23,553 nucleotides of DNA from DATARH01 sp035504235 (GCA_035504235.1 DATJSH010000277.1:1-23553); one strand, 5' to 3'; positions 8,121 to 14,213 are shown, counted from the first letter of the stretch. Notes: generated from the letters alone by a model not told the origin. Translations and numbers: made by a program.

Positions 8121-9515
8121 CTACTTGGCCACCGGTAGACGGTTGGCCCCAAAGCCCTTGCTGGCCTGCCGCCCGCGCTTCAACGCCTCGGCGATCTCAA
8201 AGGCCAGCTCCAGCGCCTGGCTGGCGTTGAGCCGCGGGTCGCAATGCGTCAGATAATTGGCGCTGAGGCGATCCTCGCTGATTTCCTGCGCGCCGCCGAG
8301 GCACTCGGTGACGTCCTGACCGGTCAGCTCGAAATGCACCCCGCCGGCATGCGTGCCCTCCGCGGCGTGAACCTGGAAGGCGGCGTGCAGCTCGGCGAGG
8401 ATGCGGTCAAAGCGCCGCGTCTTGAGGCCGTTGGCCGCGGTGATCGTGTTGCCGTGCATCGGGTCGATGCACCACACGATTTTTTTTCCCTCGCGCTCGA
8501 CGGCGCGGATCAGCGGCGGCAGCTTTTCCGCCACCTTGTCGGCGCCGACACGGGTGATGAGGGTCAGCCGGCCCGGCAGGTTCTTAGGATTGAGCCGGTC
8601 GATGATCCGCAGCAGATCGTCGGTCTCGAGGCTCGGCCCGCATTTCATGCCGATCGGGTTCTTGATGCCGCGCATGAACTCGACATGCGCGCCGTCGAAC
8701 TGGCGCGTGCGGTCGCCGATCCACACCAGATGCGCCGAGCAGTCGTACCACTGGTCGGTCGTCGAATCGACGCGGGTCAGCGCCTCTTCGTAAGAGAGGA
8801 ACAGCCCCTCATGGGCGGTGTAGAACTCGGTCTCGCGGATTTGCGGCGTCGTCTCCGAGGTGATGCCGCAGGCTTCCATAAAGCCCAGGGTCTCGGTCAA
8901 CCGATCGGCGAGCTCACGGTATCGCTCGCCCTGCGTCGATTCCGCCACAAAATCCTGGTTCCAGGCATGGACGCGATGCAGGTCGGCGTAGCCGCCCTGG
9001 GCGAAGGCGCGCAACAAGTTCAACGTCGCGGCCGACTGGCTGTAAGCCTGGATCATGCGGGCCGGGTCCGGCTCGCGCCCTACTGCGTCGAAGTCGAGGC
9101 CGTTGATGATGTCGCCGCGATAGGAGGGCAGGGTCACGCCGTTTTGCGTCTCGGTGTCGGAAGAGCGCGGCTTGGCGAACTGGCCGGCGAGCCGCCCGAC
9201 CTTGACCACCGGAACGCCGCTGCCGAAGGTCAGCACCACCGCCATCTGCAACAGCACCTTGAACATGTCGCGGATGTTGTTGGGGTGGAACTCGGCGAAG
9301 CTTTCGGCGCAATCGCCGCCGAGCAGCAGAAATGCCTGGCCGTTGGCGACCGCGGCAAGCCGGTCCTGTAGCCGCCTTGCCTCGCCGGCGAAGACCAGCG
9401 GCGGGTAGCCGCGCAACGTCGTCTCGACACGCTTCAGCGCCGCTTCGTCGGCATAACCGGGGACCTGCCGGATCGGCAGGCCGCGCCAGCTCTCGGGCGA
9501 CCATTTCTTGCTCAT
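8121..9515 (-). CDS. aroG: Class II 3-deoxy-7-phosphoheptulonate (DAHP) synthase
   Basis: This enzyme condenses erythrose 4-phosphate and phosphoenolpyruvate to DAHP, the first step of the shikimate pathway. The 464 residues match the class II (plant/actinobacterial-type) family throughout. They contain the metal-ligand Cys in GGDCAES (C69), the basic PEP-site segment KVGRLAGQFAKPRS, and later CIDPMHGN (His), HFELTGQDVTECLGG (Glu) and HCDPRLN (Asp), which supply the other expected metal ligands. The ATG at 9513-9515 overlaps the stop of an upstream 18-codon ORF as ATGA, so translation is probably coupled. Upstream lies a leader with aromatic codons and a terminator-like hairpin. The gene is followed at nine bases by pncB. 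Symbol use varies in this family (aroG, aroA-II). Confidence 0.95.
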   Translation of the reverse strand: MSKKWSPESWRGLPIRQVPGYADEAALKRVETTLRGYPPLVFAGEARRLQDRLAAVANGQAFLLLGGDCAESFAEFHPNNIRDMFKVLLQMAVVLTFGSGVPVVKVGRLAGQFAKPRSSDTETQNGVTLPSYRGDIINGLDFDAVGREPDPARMIQAYSQSAATLNLLRAFAQGGYADLHRVHAWNQDFVAESTQGERYRELADRLTETLGFMEACGITSETTPQIRETEFYTAHEGLFLSYEEALTRVDSTTDQWYDCSAHLVWIGDRTRQFDGAHVEFMRGIKNPIGMKCGPSLETDDLLRIIDRLNPKNLPGRLTLITRVGADKVAEKLPPLIRAVEREGKKIVWCIDPMHGNTITAANGLKTRRFDRILAELHAAFQVHAAEGTHAGGVHFELTGQDVTECLGGAQEISEDRLSANYLTHCDPRLNASQALELAFEIAEALKRGRQASKGFGANRLPVAK

Positions 9516-9568
9516 CGCAACCTACCTTGGCGCAAGGCCGCGAGAGTGTCGAGACTCGGGTTGGGCAT
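9512..9568 (-). CDS. 18-residue upstream ORF translationally coupled to DAHP synthase
   Basis: The ORF reads MPNPSLDTLAALRQGRLR and stops at TGA 9512-9514, sharing bases with the ATG of the synthase. It has the best ribosome binding site of the window: GGAGGTG at 9573-9579, six bases before the ATG when measured from GGAGG. The synthase has no such site of its own except within this ORF, which supports real translation and coupling. The peptide has no Phe, Trp or Tyr, so it is not itself the sensing peptide. Its likely role is to bring ribosomes to the synthase start. I do not recognise homologues. Confidence 0.5.
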   Translation of the reverse strand: MPNPSLDTLAALRQGRLR

Positions 9569-9649
9569 GAAACACCTCCGGGTTGGAAGCAATTCCACCT
9601 GGGGCGCAGTCGGATCAGGGTCAGATAGTGTGTGTCCCCTGAAACACGA

Positions 9650-9672
9650 AAGCCGCCTCGGGTGGGCGGCTT
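9650..9672 (-). terminator. Attenuator terminator hairpin (segments 3:4) of the DAHP synthase leader
   Basis: On the minus strand AAGCCGCC (9672-9665) pairs perfectly with GGCGGCTT (9657-9650) around a 7-base loop, followed by T-rich TTTCGTGTTTC. This has the form of an intrinsic terminator, although the T-tract is interrupted. It lies between the aromatic leader peptide and the DAHP synthase. It cannot be excluded that it ends the gor transcript instead, but the competing segment at 9701-9706 favours attenuation. Confidence 0.65.
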
Positions 9673-9721
9673 CGGGGAAAACGCAAGCGTGCGATCCTAG
9701 GCCGCCGAACCGTACCGGCGG
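9665..9721 (-). promoter_or_regulatory. Antiterminator region with three competing segments
   Basis: Segment 1 (CCGCCG, 9721-9716) can pair with segment 2 (CGGCGG, 9707-9702). Segment 2, shifted by one (GGCGGC, 9706-9701), can instead pair with segment 3 (GCCGCC, 9670-9665), which blocks the terminator. Segment 1 begins at the last base of the Tyr14 codon and spans the Arg15 and Arg16 codons of the leader peptide. Segment 2 runs to the leader stop codon. A ribosome stalled at Phe-Trp-Tyr would cover segment 1 and free segment 2 to form the antiterminator; a ribosome at the stop would cover segment 2 and let the terminator form. Confidence 0.65.
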
Positions 9722-9762
9722 TACCAAAATCGCGTGACGAGAAGCGAATTGACCTGCTTCAT
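9697..9762 (-). CDS. Leader peptide with Phe-Trp-Tyr codons (attenuator sensor)
   Basis: This 21-residue ORF starts at ATG 9760-9762 and stops at TAG 9697-9699. Residues 11-17 read RFWYRRY: F12 (TTT), W13 (TGG), Y14 (TAC) and Y17 (TAC) put all three aromatic amino acids next to each other, just ahead of the competing RNA stems. That is exactly the design expected for sensing charged tRNAs for the end products of the pathway that the downstream synthase opens. There is no clear Shine-Dalgarno site. The predicted promoter puts the transcript start within a few bases of the ATG, so the ORF may be translated leaderless. Attenuation of this kind, with a trpL peptide begun at the transcript 5' end, is known for rhizobial trpE(G). 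An FWY-type leader for a class II DAHP synthase is my inference from this sequence. Confidence 0.7.
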   Translation of the reverse strand: MKQVNSLLVTRFWYRRYGSAA

Positions 9763-9770
9763 GGGTGCGG

Positions 9771-9799
9771 AACCTACGCGCGAGCGGCGCTCGGCGCAA
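9771..9799 (-). promoter_or_regulatory. Predicted promoter of the DAHP synthase leader
   Basis: On the minus strand a -35-like TTGCGC (9799-9794) and a -10-like TAGGTT (9776-9771) are separated by 17 bases. The start point would fall near 9764-9762, at or one to two bases before the leader ATG. The match to consensus is moderate (TTG of the -35; T, A and final T of the -10). Its position, directly after the stop of the preceding gene at 9805 and before the leader ORF, supports it. Confidence 0.4.
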
Positions 9800-9804
9800 G
9801 AAAT

Positions 9805-9990
9805 TTACTTTTCATCCTCGCGCCTCCGCTCAGCGCAACGCCGTTCAGCCAACGCGAGAGCAGCCCGGATCTTAGGATACCGCACCATGTGCTCCCGGCT
9901 GAGGGCCGCCGGATCAATCGGTCCTTTGATCGGCTTTGCGCGGAGAATTGGATATTTCTTCGCGCCCTCGTTCTTGCCGCCTTCGTCCAT
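9805..9990 (-). CDS. 61-residue hypothetical protein in the gor operon
   Basis: The protein is small, basic and soluble, with no membrane segment or cysteine pair. It begins MDEGGKNEGAKKYPILRAK and ends in a charged, probably helical stretch (ALALAERRCAERRREDEK). The ATG at 9988-9990 lies four bases after the gor stop at 9995, so it is almost certainly cotranscribed and probably translated by coupled ribosomes. I chose this ATG over the longer open frame (to 10092) because the extension only shadows the gor 3' end. I do not recognise the family. Its end sits just before the predicted promoter of the aromatic leader. Confidence 0.6.
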   Translation of the reverse strand: MDEGGKNEGAKKYPILRAKPIKGPIDPAALSREHMVRYPKIRAALALAERRCAERRREDEK

Positions 9991-9994
9991 CGGG

Positions 9995-11374
9995 TTATTC
10001 CGCCGCGGCCTTTTCCGGCGGCCGGACATACTTGTCGCGCATCGTGACAAATTCCTCGGCGGCGGTGGGGTGGATGCCGACGGTGGCGTCAAACTGCTTC
10101 TTGGTGGCGCCGCATTTCACCGCGATCGCCACACCCTGGATGATCTCGGCCGAGTCGGGGCCGAGCATGTGGCAGCCGACGACGCGGTCGCTCTTGGCGT
10201 CGACGATGAGCTTCATAAACGTGCGCTCGTCGCGGCCCGACAGCGTGTTTTTCATCGGCCGGAAACGCGTCTGATAGATGTCGATCTCGCCGTATTGCTT
10301 GCGCGCCTGCTCCTCGGTGAGTCCGACCGTGCCGATCGGCGGCTGCGAGAAGACGGCGGATGGCACATCATGGTGGTCCATGCGGATCGGGTTGTTGTTG
10401 TAGAGCGTCTCGGCGATGGCGCGGCTTTCGGCGATGGCGACCGGGGTCAGGTTGATGCGGTCGGTGACGTCGCCCACCGCGTAGATGTTCTTAATACTGG
10501 TACGCTGCCATTCGTCGACGCAGACCGCACCGTTCTCCTTCATCTCGATGCCGAGCTCCTTGAGCCCGATCCCCTTGGTGTTGGGGGCGCGGCCGGTGGC
10601 GTACATCACGCAATCGGTCTCGATCTTCGCCCCGGCGGTGGTGGTGACGGTGTAGCCGGCGCCGGTTTTGTCGATGCGCTCGACCTGGGTGTTGCCGCGA
10701 ATATCGACGCCTCGCTTCCTCATCTCCTCGCCGAGGAAGACGCGGAGGTCTTCGTCAAAGCCGCGCAGCAGCTCCGGCTGGCGGATGATCTCGACGACCT
10801 CGCTGCCGAACCCGGCGAAGATGCCGGCGAACTCGACCGCGATATAGCCCCCGCCGACGATGACGATGCGGTGCGGGCGCTCCTTGAGGTCGAGCGCCTC
10901 ATTCGAGGAAATGACATGCTCGATGCCAGGGAGTTTTGGCGTCTCGGGCCAGCCGCCGGTGGCGATGAGGATGTTCTCGGCGGTGTAGCGTTTGCCGTTG
11001 ACCTCGACCGTGTGCGGGTCGACGACAACGCCGCGTCCGTCGATGATCTCGACTTTCGCGTTGTTCAGCATGTTGACGTAGATGCCGTGCAGGCGGTCGA
11101 GCTCGGTGTCCTTGGCCGCGATCAGCGCGCCCCAATCGTGCGTCGCCGGCGGCACGTGCCAGCCAAAGCCGGGGGCGTCGGCGAAGGCGCTGGCGAATTC
11201 CGAGCCATAGACCAAGAGCTTCTTGGGCACGCAGCCGCGCAGCACGCAAGTGCCACCGACCCGCAGCTCCTCGCAGATCGCGGTGCGCGCGCCGTAAGCG
11301 CCGGCACGCCGGGTGCCGGCGACGCCGCCCGAACCGGCGCCGATCGTGAACAGGTCGAAATCATAGCGAGGCAT
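9995..11374 (-). CDS. gor: Glutathione-disulfide reductase
   Basis: This cytoplasmic flavoenzyme reduces glutathione disulfide with NADPH. The 459 residues show every hallmark. The FAD motif is GAGSGG at 12-17, and the redox-active disulfide is C43 and C48 in GGTCVLRGCVPKKL. The nucleotide motif is GGGYIAVEFAG at 174-184. Arg198 and Arg204 lie in IIRQPELLRGF, the pair that selects NADPH over NADH. H435 and E440 in HPTAAEE form the catalytic dyad of the dimer interface. The ATG at 11372-11374 was chosen because MPRYDFDLFTIGAGSGG is the normal N-terminus and AAGGAG lies ten bases ahead. The open frame further upstream only shadows mazF. The mazF stop is 14 bases upstream and touches this ribosome site, so gor probably lies on the mazEF transcript. 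A 61-residue ORF follows. Confidence 0.95.
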   Translation of the reverse strand: MPRYDFDLFTIGAGSGGVAGTRRAGAYGARTAICEELRVGGTCVLRGCVPKKLLVYGSEFASAFADAPGFGWHVPPATHDWGALIAAKDTELDRLHGIYVNMLNNAKVEIIDGRGVVVDPHTVEVNGKRYTAENILIATGGWPETPKLPGIEHVISSNEALDLKERPHRIVIVGGGYIAVEFAGIFAGFGSEVVEIIRQPELLRGFDEDLRVFLGEEMRKRGVDIRGNTQVERIDKTGAGYTVTTTAGAKIETDCVMYATGRAPNTKGIGLKELGIEMKENGAVCVDEWQRTSIKNIYAVGDVTDRINLTPVAIAESRAIAETLYNNNPIRMDHHDVPSAVFSQPPIGTVGLTEEQARKQYGEIDIYQTRFRPMKNTLSGRDERTFMKLIVDAKSDRVVGCHMLGPDSAEIIQGVAIAVKCGATKKQFDATVGIHPTAAEEFVTMRDKYVRPPEKAAAE

Positions 11375-11388
11375 GAGAGGCTGCTCCT

Positions 11389-11733
11389 TCAAGCTCCAAT
11401 CAGCGTAATGAGTTTGGCGCGAACATCGTCGAGGACAATCTCTGGCACCCGTGCACCAGCGTACAATATCGGACGGCTCGTCGCGTCGATGCTTCGCACA
11501 TGGCTTGTCAGTATTTCTCCCATGATCGCGAGACCGGCAGGAAGCACGACGCTCGAGTCGAATGGTCGAACGCGAGACGTGATCGGGCAGACAATGACAA
11601 AACGGCTGGCCCGCCAAAAATCGATGGGCGACAGCACAAGCGCAGGGCGCCGCCCGCTTTGTTCGCGGCCGACACGCGGATCGAAATCCGTCCAGATGAG
11701 GTCGCCCGCGTCCGGCTCATAAGCCGTCAGCAA
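11389..11733 (-). CDS. mazF: MazF/PemK-type endoribonuclease toxin
   Basis: The toxin cleaves single-stranded mRNA at specific short sites. The 114 residues hold the family pattern YEPDAGDLIWTDFDP at the start, GRRPALVLSP (the conserved Arg region), VCPITS (the conserved Thr), then LPAG and VRSIDATSR. There is no ATG at the expected place. The frame fits a TTG at 11731-11733 (or CTG at 11728-11730), which overlaps the antitoxin stop by a few bases, with GAGAG about eight bases upstream. An ATG at 11764-11766 would add eleven residues unlike the family. A weak non-ATG start inside the antitoxin gene would keep toxin synthesis below antitoxin synthesis. Confidence 0.85.
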   Translation of the reverse strand: MLTAYEPDAGDLIWTDFDPRVGREQSGRRPALVLSPIDFWRASRFVIVCPITSRVRPFDSSVVLPAGLAIMGEILTSHVRSIDATSRPILYAGARVPEIVLDDVRAKLITLIGA

Positions 11734-11972
11734 TCGACAATCTCTCGCCCCACATCGGGGCCCCAATCAAAGGCTTCGTGCATCGCTTCCGGGGTCATGC
11801 CCCTGAGCAGGTCGGAAAGCGCATATCGCGGTCGCGCAGGCGAGATGATCACCCGCCCGTCTGCCGCCTCGACCTCGACCTTGCAGCCGGCGCGCAGACC
11901 GGCCTTCTCGGCAATGTCCTTGGGAATGCGCAAACCTAAACTGTTGCCCCATCGGGCGACATTCACCTGCAT
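11727..11972 (-). CDS. mazE: MazE-type antitoxin (AbrB/SpoVT DNA-binding domain)
   Basis: The 81-residue protein starts MQVNVARWGNSLGLRIPK, the signature of the swapped-hairpin AbrB/MazE DNA-binding domain. It continues with AEKAGLRAGCKVEVE. The flexible C-terminal third (ALSDLLRGMTPEAMHEAFDWGPDVGRE) is the part that normally threads over the MazF dimer to block it. GGGAG lies about nine bases before the ATG at 11970-11972. A perfect 9-bp inverted repeat begins 15 bases upstream of the start and is probably its own operator. The stop overlaps the toxin start. The pair forms a standard chromosomal type II module. Confidence 0.88.
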   Translation of the reverse strand: MQVNVARWGNSLGLRIPKDIAEKAGLRAGCKVEVEAADGRVIISPARPRYALSDLLRGMTPEAMHEAFDWGPDVGREIVDC

Positions 11973-11986
11973 AAGACGATCTCCCG

Positions 11987-12011
11987 TTTGGATATACTTA
12001 GGATATCCAAA
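11987..12011 (-). promoter_or_regulatory. Palindromic operator/promoter of mazEF
   Basis: TTTGGATAT (11987-11995) and ATATCCAAA (12003-12011) form a perfect 9-bp inverted repeat around a 7-base centre. AT-rich hexamers within it could serve as the -10 element. It lies between the secreted-protein stop and the mazE ribosome site. Autorepression by MazE-MazF through such palindromes is established for the family; binding here is inferred. Confidence 0.6.
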
Positions 12012-12025
12012 CTTCCGCGGCAAGA

Positions 12026-12343
12026 TCACTTCCCGATCCAGGCGGTGATGTCGAAGAAGATCGGCACCTTGGTCTTGTCGGGCTTGACCATGCCGAGCAC
12101 GTCGTAATCGTGGTCGTTCTGCTTGAACCGGGCCGAATACTCGATGTGCCAGGTCGGGAAATGGCCGGCAATGAAAGCCTGCTCGGCGATGACGCCGTGA
12201 AACTCGTCGACAATACTGGGCAAAACGATTGCGGTCGCTATCGTCGAGCCCGCCGAAGCTTGCGGCGCGGCAGGCTGGGCGTGGGCGGAACTGCACGACA
12301 AGACGAGCGATCCGATCGCCAGAAGTCGACGGCCGCCCCTCAC
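12026..12343 (-). CDS. Small secreted or periplasmic hypothetical protein
   Basis: With a GTG start at 12341-12343 (GGGGGCGG just upstream) the product is 105 residues. It has a basic n-region (VRGGRRLL), a hydrophobic core (AIGSLVLS) and a signal-peptidase site AHA-Q after residue 22. A Cys at 17 (LVLSC) could alternatively be a weak lipobox. The mature part, about 83 residues, contains VDEFHGVIAEQAF, WHIEYSARFKQNDHDYDVLGMV, and PDKTKVPIFFDITAWIGK. I do not recognise the family. The open frame runs back to ATGs at 12403 and 12427, but those codons translate an intergenic repeat and the gabD tail. The gene lies upstream of mazE in the same direction. Confidence 0.55.
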   Translation of the reverse strand: MRGGRRLLAIGSLVLSCSSAHAQPAAPQASAGSTIATAIVLPSIVDEFHGVIAEQAFIAGHFPTWHIEYSARFKQNDHDYDVLGMVKPDKTKVPIFFDITAWIGK

Positions 12344-12396
12344 CCGCCCCCAGGCTTCGCCCGTCGGCACCCTCTCCCCGCTCGCGGGGCGAGGGA
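12336..12396. repeat. GC-rich extragenic palindromic repeat
   Basis: Read on the plus strand this is CCCCTCACCCGCCCCC followed by a spacer and CCCTCTCCCCG-CTCG-CGGGGCGAGGG (stem 12370-12380 with 12385-12395, one mismatch, loop CTCG). Sequences worded like this recur between genes in many proteobacteria. It lies between gabD and the secreted-protein gene and contributes that gene's GTG start region. No second copy is present in the window. Confidence 0.5.
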
Positions 12397-12402
12397 AAAT
12401 CA

Positions 12403-13860
12403 TCAGCGGTCGATGCCGCCCATGCACAGGTATTTGACCTCGAGATAGTCCTCGATGCCGTATTTCGAGCCTTCCCGGCCGATGCCCGATTCCTTCATGC
12501 CGCCGAACGGCGCGATCTCGGTCGAGATGATGCCCTCGTTGACGCCGACGATGCCGTATTCGAGCGCCTCCGAGACCCGCCAGATGCGGCCGATGTCGCG
12601 GCTGTAGAAATAGGCGGCGAGGCCGAACTCGGTGTCGTTGGCCATCTTCACCGCCTCCTTCTCGTCCTTGAAGCGGTAGAGCGGCGCCACCGGACCAAAG
12701 GTCTCCTCGCGGGTGATGATCATGTCGGTGGTGACGTCGGTCAGCACCGTCGGCTCGAAAAAGCTGCCGCCGAGCGCAGCGCGCTTGCCGCCGAGGACGA
12801 CATGCGCACCTTTCTTCACCGCATCGGCGATATGGCTCTCGACCTTCTCGACCGCCTTCATGTCGATCAGCGGACCGATGACCACCCCGTTTTCGGCGCC
12901 ATTGCCGACCTTCATCTCGCTCGCGACCTCGGCAAGCCGCTTCGAGAATCGGTCGTAGACGCCGTCCTGCACCAGGATCCGATTGGCGCAGACGCAGGTC
13001 TGCCCGGCATTCCTATATTTCGAGGCGATCGCGCCCTTGACCGCCATCTCGATATCGGCGTCGTCAAAGACGATAAACGGCGCATTGCCGCCCAATTCCA
13101 TCGAGGTCTTTTTCACCGTCGCGGCGCATTGCTCCATCAGCAGCTTGCCGATCTCGGTCGAGCCGGTGAAGGTGAGCTTGCGCACGGTCGGGTTCGAGGT
13201 CATCTCGCCGCCGATCTCGTCGGCGCTGCCGGTGACGCAAGAAAAGACGCCCGGCGGCACCCCGGCGCGCTCGGCGAGCTCGCACAAAGCCAGCGCCGAG
13301 AACGGCGTCTGCGACGCGGGCTTCAGCACCATCGTGCAGCCCGCCGCCAGCGCCGGGCCGCATTTGCGGGTGATCATCGCGGCGGGGAAATTCCACGGCG
13401 TGATCGCGGCGCAGACGCCGATCGGCTCCTTCAAGACGACGATGCGCTTGTCGACACCGTGCGAGGGGATGGTGTCGCCGTAGAGCCGCTTGCCCTCCTC
13501 GCCGAACCACTCGATGAAGGCGGCGGCGTAGGCGATCTCGCCCTTCGACTCGGCGAGCGGCTTGCCCTGCTCGGCGGTCATCAGCTGCGCGAGGTCTTCC
13601 TGGTTCGCCATCATCAGGTCGAACCATTTGCGCAGGATCTGCGCGCGTTCCTTCGCGGTCTTGGCGCGCCACGCGGGAAGCGCCTCGTCGGCCGCCTCGA
13701 TCGCCTGCCGCGTTTCCTCGGCGCCCATGCGCGGCACGCTGCCGAGGGTCTCGCCGGTCGCCGGGTTGGTAACGGGCAGCGTGCCGCGGTTGAGCGCGTC
13801 GACCCACTGGCCATTCACATAGCATTGCTGGCGGAAGAGCTTCTGGTCCTGGAGCTGCAT
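12403..13860 (-). CDS. gabD: Succinate-semialdehyde dehydrogenase
   Basis: This enzyme oxidises succinate semialdehyde to succinate with NAD(P)+, the last step of GABA breakdown. The 485 residues align from end to end with E. coli GabD, from LFRQQ at the N-terminus to KYGIEDYLEVKYLC at the C-terminus. Catalytic residues are visible: N157 in PWNFP, E255 in MELGG, and C289 in GQTCVCANR. C291 next to it makes the CxC pair that acts as a redox switch in some family members. The start has GGGAGG eight bases upstream. No GABA transaminase gene (gabT) is adjacent, so the semialdehyde may come from elsewhere. A 22-bp palindrome lies 80 bases before the start. The gene is the clearest single orthologue in the window together with gor and pheST. 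Confidence 0.95.
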   Translation of the reverse strand: MQLQDQKLFRQQCYVNGQWVDALNRGTLPVTNPATGETLGSVPRMGAEETRQAIEAADEALPAWRAKTAKERAQILRKWFDLMMANQEDLAQLMTAEQGKPLAESKGEIAYAAAFIEWFGEEGKRLYGDTIPSHGVDKRIVVLKEPIGVCAAITPWNFPAAMITRKCGPALAAGCTMVLKPASQTPFSALALCELAERAGVPPGVFSCVTGSADEIGGEMTSNPTVRKLTFTGSTEIGKLLMEQCAATVKKTSMELGGNAPFIVFDDADIEMAVKGAIASKYRNAGQTCVCANRILVQDGVYDRFSKRLAEVASEMKVGNGAENGVVIGPLIDMKAVEKVESHIADAVKKGAHVVLGGKRAALGGSFFEPTVLTDVTTDMIITREETFGPVAPLYRFKDEKEAVKMANDTEFGLAAYFYSRDIGRIWRVSEALEYGIVGVNEGIISTEIAPFGGMKESGIGREGSKYGIEDYLEVKYLCMGGIDR

Positions 13861-14213
13861 GGGGGAGCCTCCCTCGGTATCGACCCGTTCTTCCTTAGGT
13901 ACGAGCCATGCCGTGACAAGGCAAGGCGGCGGCGCAAATTAACAGCAGGCGCGCCTGCTGTTCCCCTCTTGTTCTCGGGCCGATCAACAACAGGTTTCGG
14001 CCGCCTCTCCGCGGGTCAGACGCTACACCGCGATTTTGGCGAATCTCGGGTTGAGCCGTATGTGTTGAGCCGGGCGAGAGGTCTGGATGGGCGATACTCT
14101 TCCGAGTCGGCTCCCCGTCGTAGTGCTCTGATATATGCGGCATGGACCGCCGCGGCCCATTCGCCTTTGATGTTATCAGCCCGCTGGGCGACCGAACAAA
14201 CGGCATCGGGCGG
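13861..14213. other. Intergenic region between the CNT transporter and gabD
   Basis: No gene is supported here. The region holds the gabD ribosome site, the 22-bp palindrome at 13941-13962, and about 250 bases with open frames on both strands that I cannot relate to any family. An 82-codon minus-strand frame beginning near 14142 and a long plus-strand frame are both better explained by high GC content. No tRNA or other RNA gene is visible. Confidence 0.5.
13941..13962. promoter_or_regulatory. Perfect 22-bp palindrome upstream of gabD
   Basis: AACAGCAGGCG is followed immediately by its exact reverse complement, with no spacer. It lies 80 bases upstream of the gabD ATG and 250 bases past the CNT transporter stop. 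On the minus strand it is followed by TTAATTTG, so it could be a modest terminator for the transporter. Equally it could be a binding site for a dimeric regulator of gabD. An RNA stem would have only a small loop made by opening the central CGCG pairs. Confidence 0.4.

Noticed and set aside
6840..8138. Plus-strand open frame of 432 codons opposite pncB
   Set aside because: It shadows pncB and begins inside the palindromic repeat; composition is that of an antisense frame.
9650..9672. Reading the hairpin only as the gor operon terminator
   Set aside because: It is possible, but the hairpin lies after a promoter-like site and an FWY leader ORF, and its 5' arm has a competing partner in that ORF, which fits attenuation better.
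11375..11617. 81-residue N-terminal extension of glutathione reductase
   Set aside because: It shadows mazF in another frame. The ATG at 11374 has a ribosome site and gives the family's standard N-terminus.
9734..11722. Plus-strand open frame of 662 codons opposite gor and mazF
   Set aside because: It is antisense to clear gor and mazF genes. Its translation is rich in Asp, Arg, Val and His in the way typical of antisense frames in GC-rich DNA, with no family signature.
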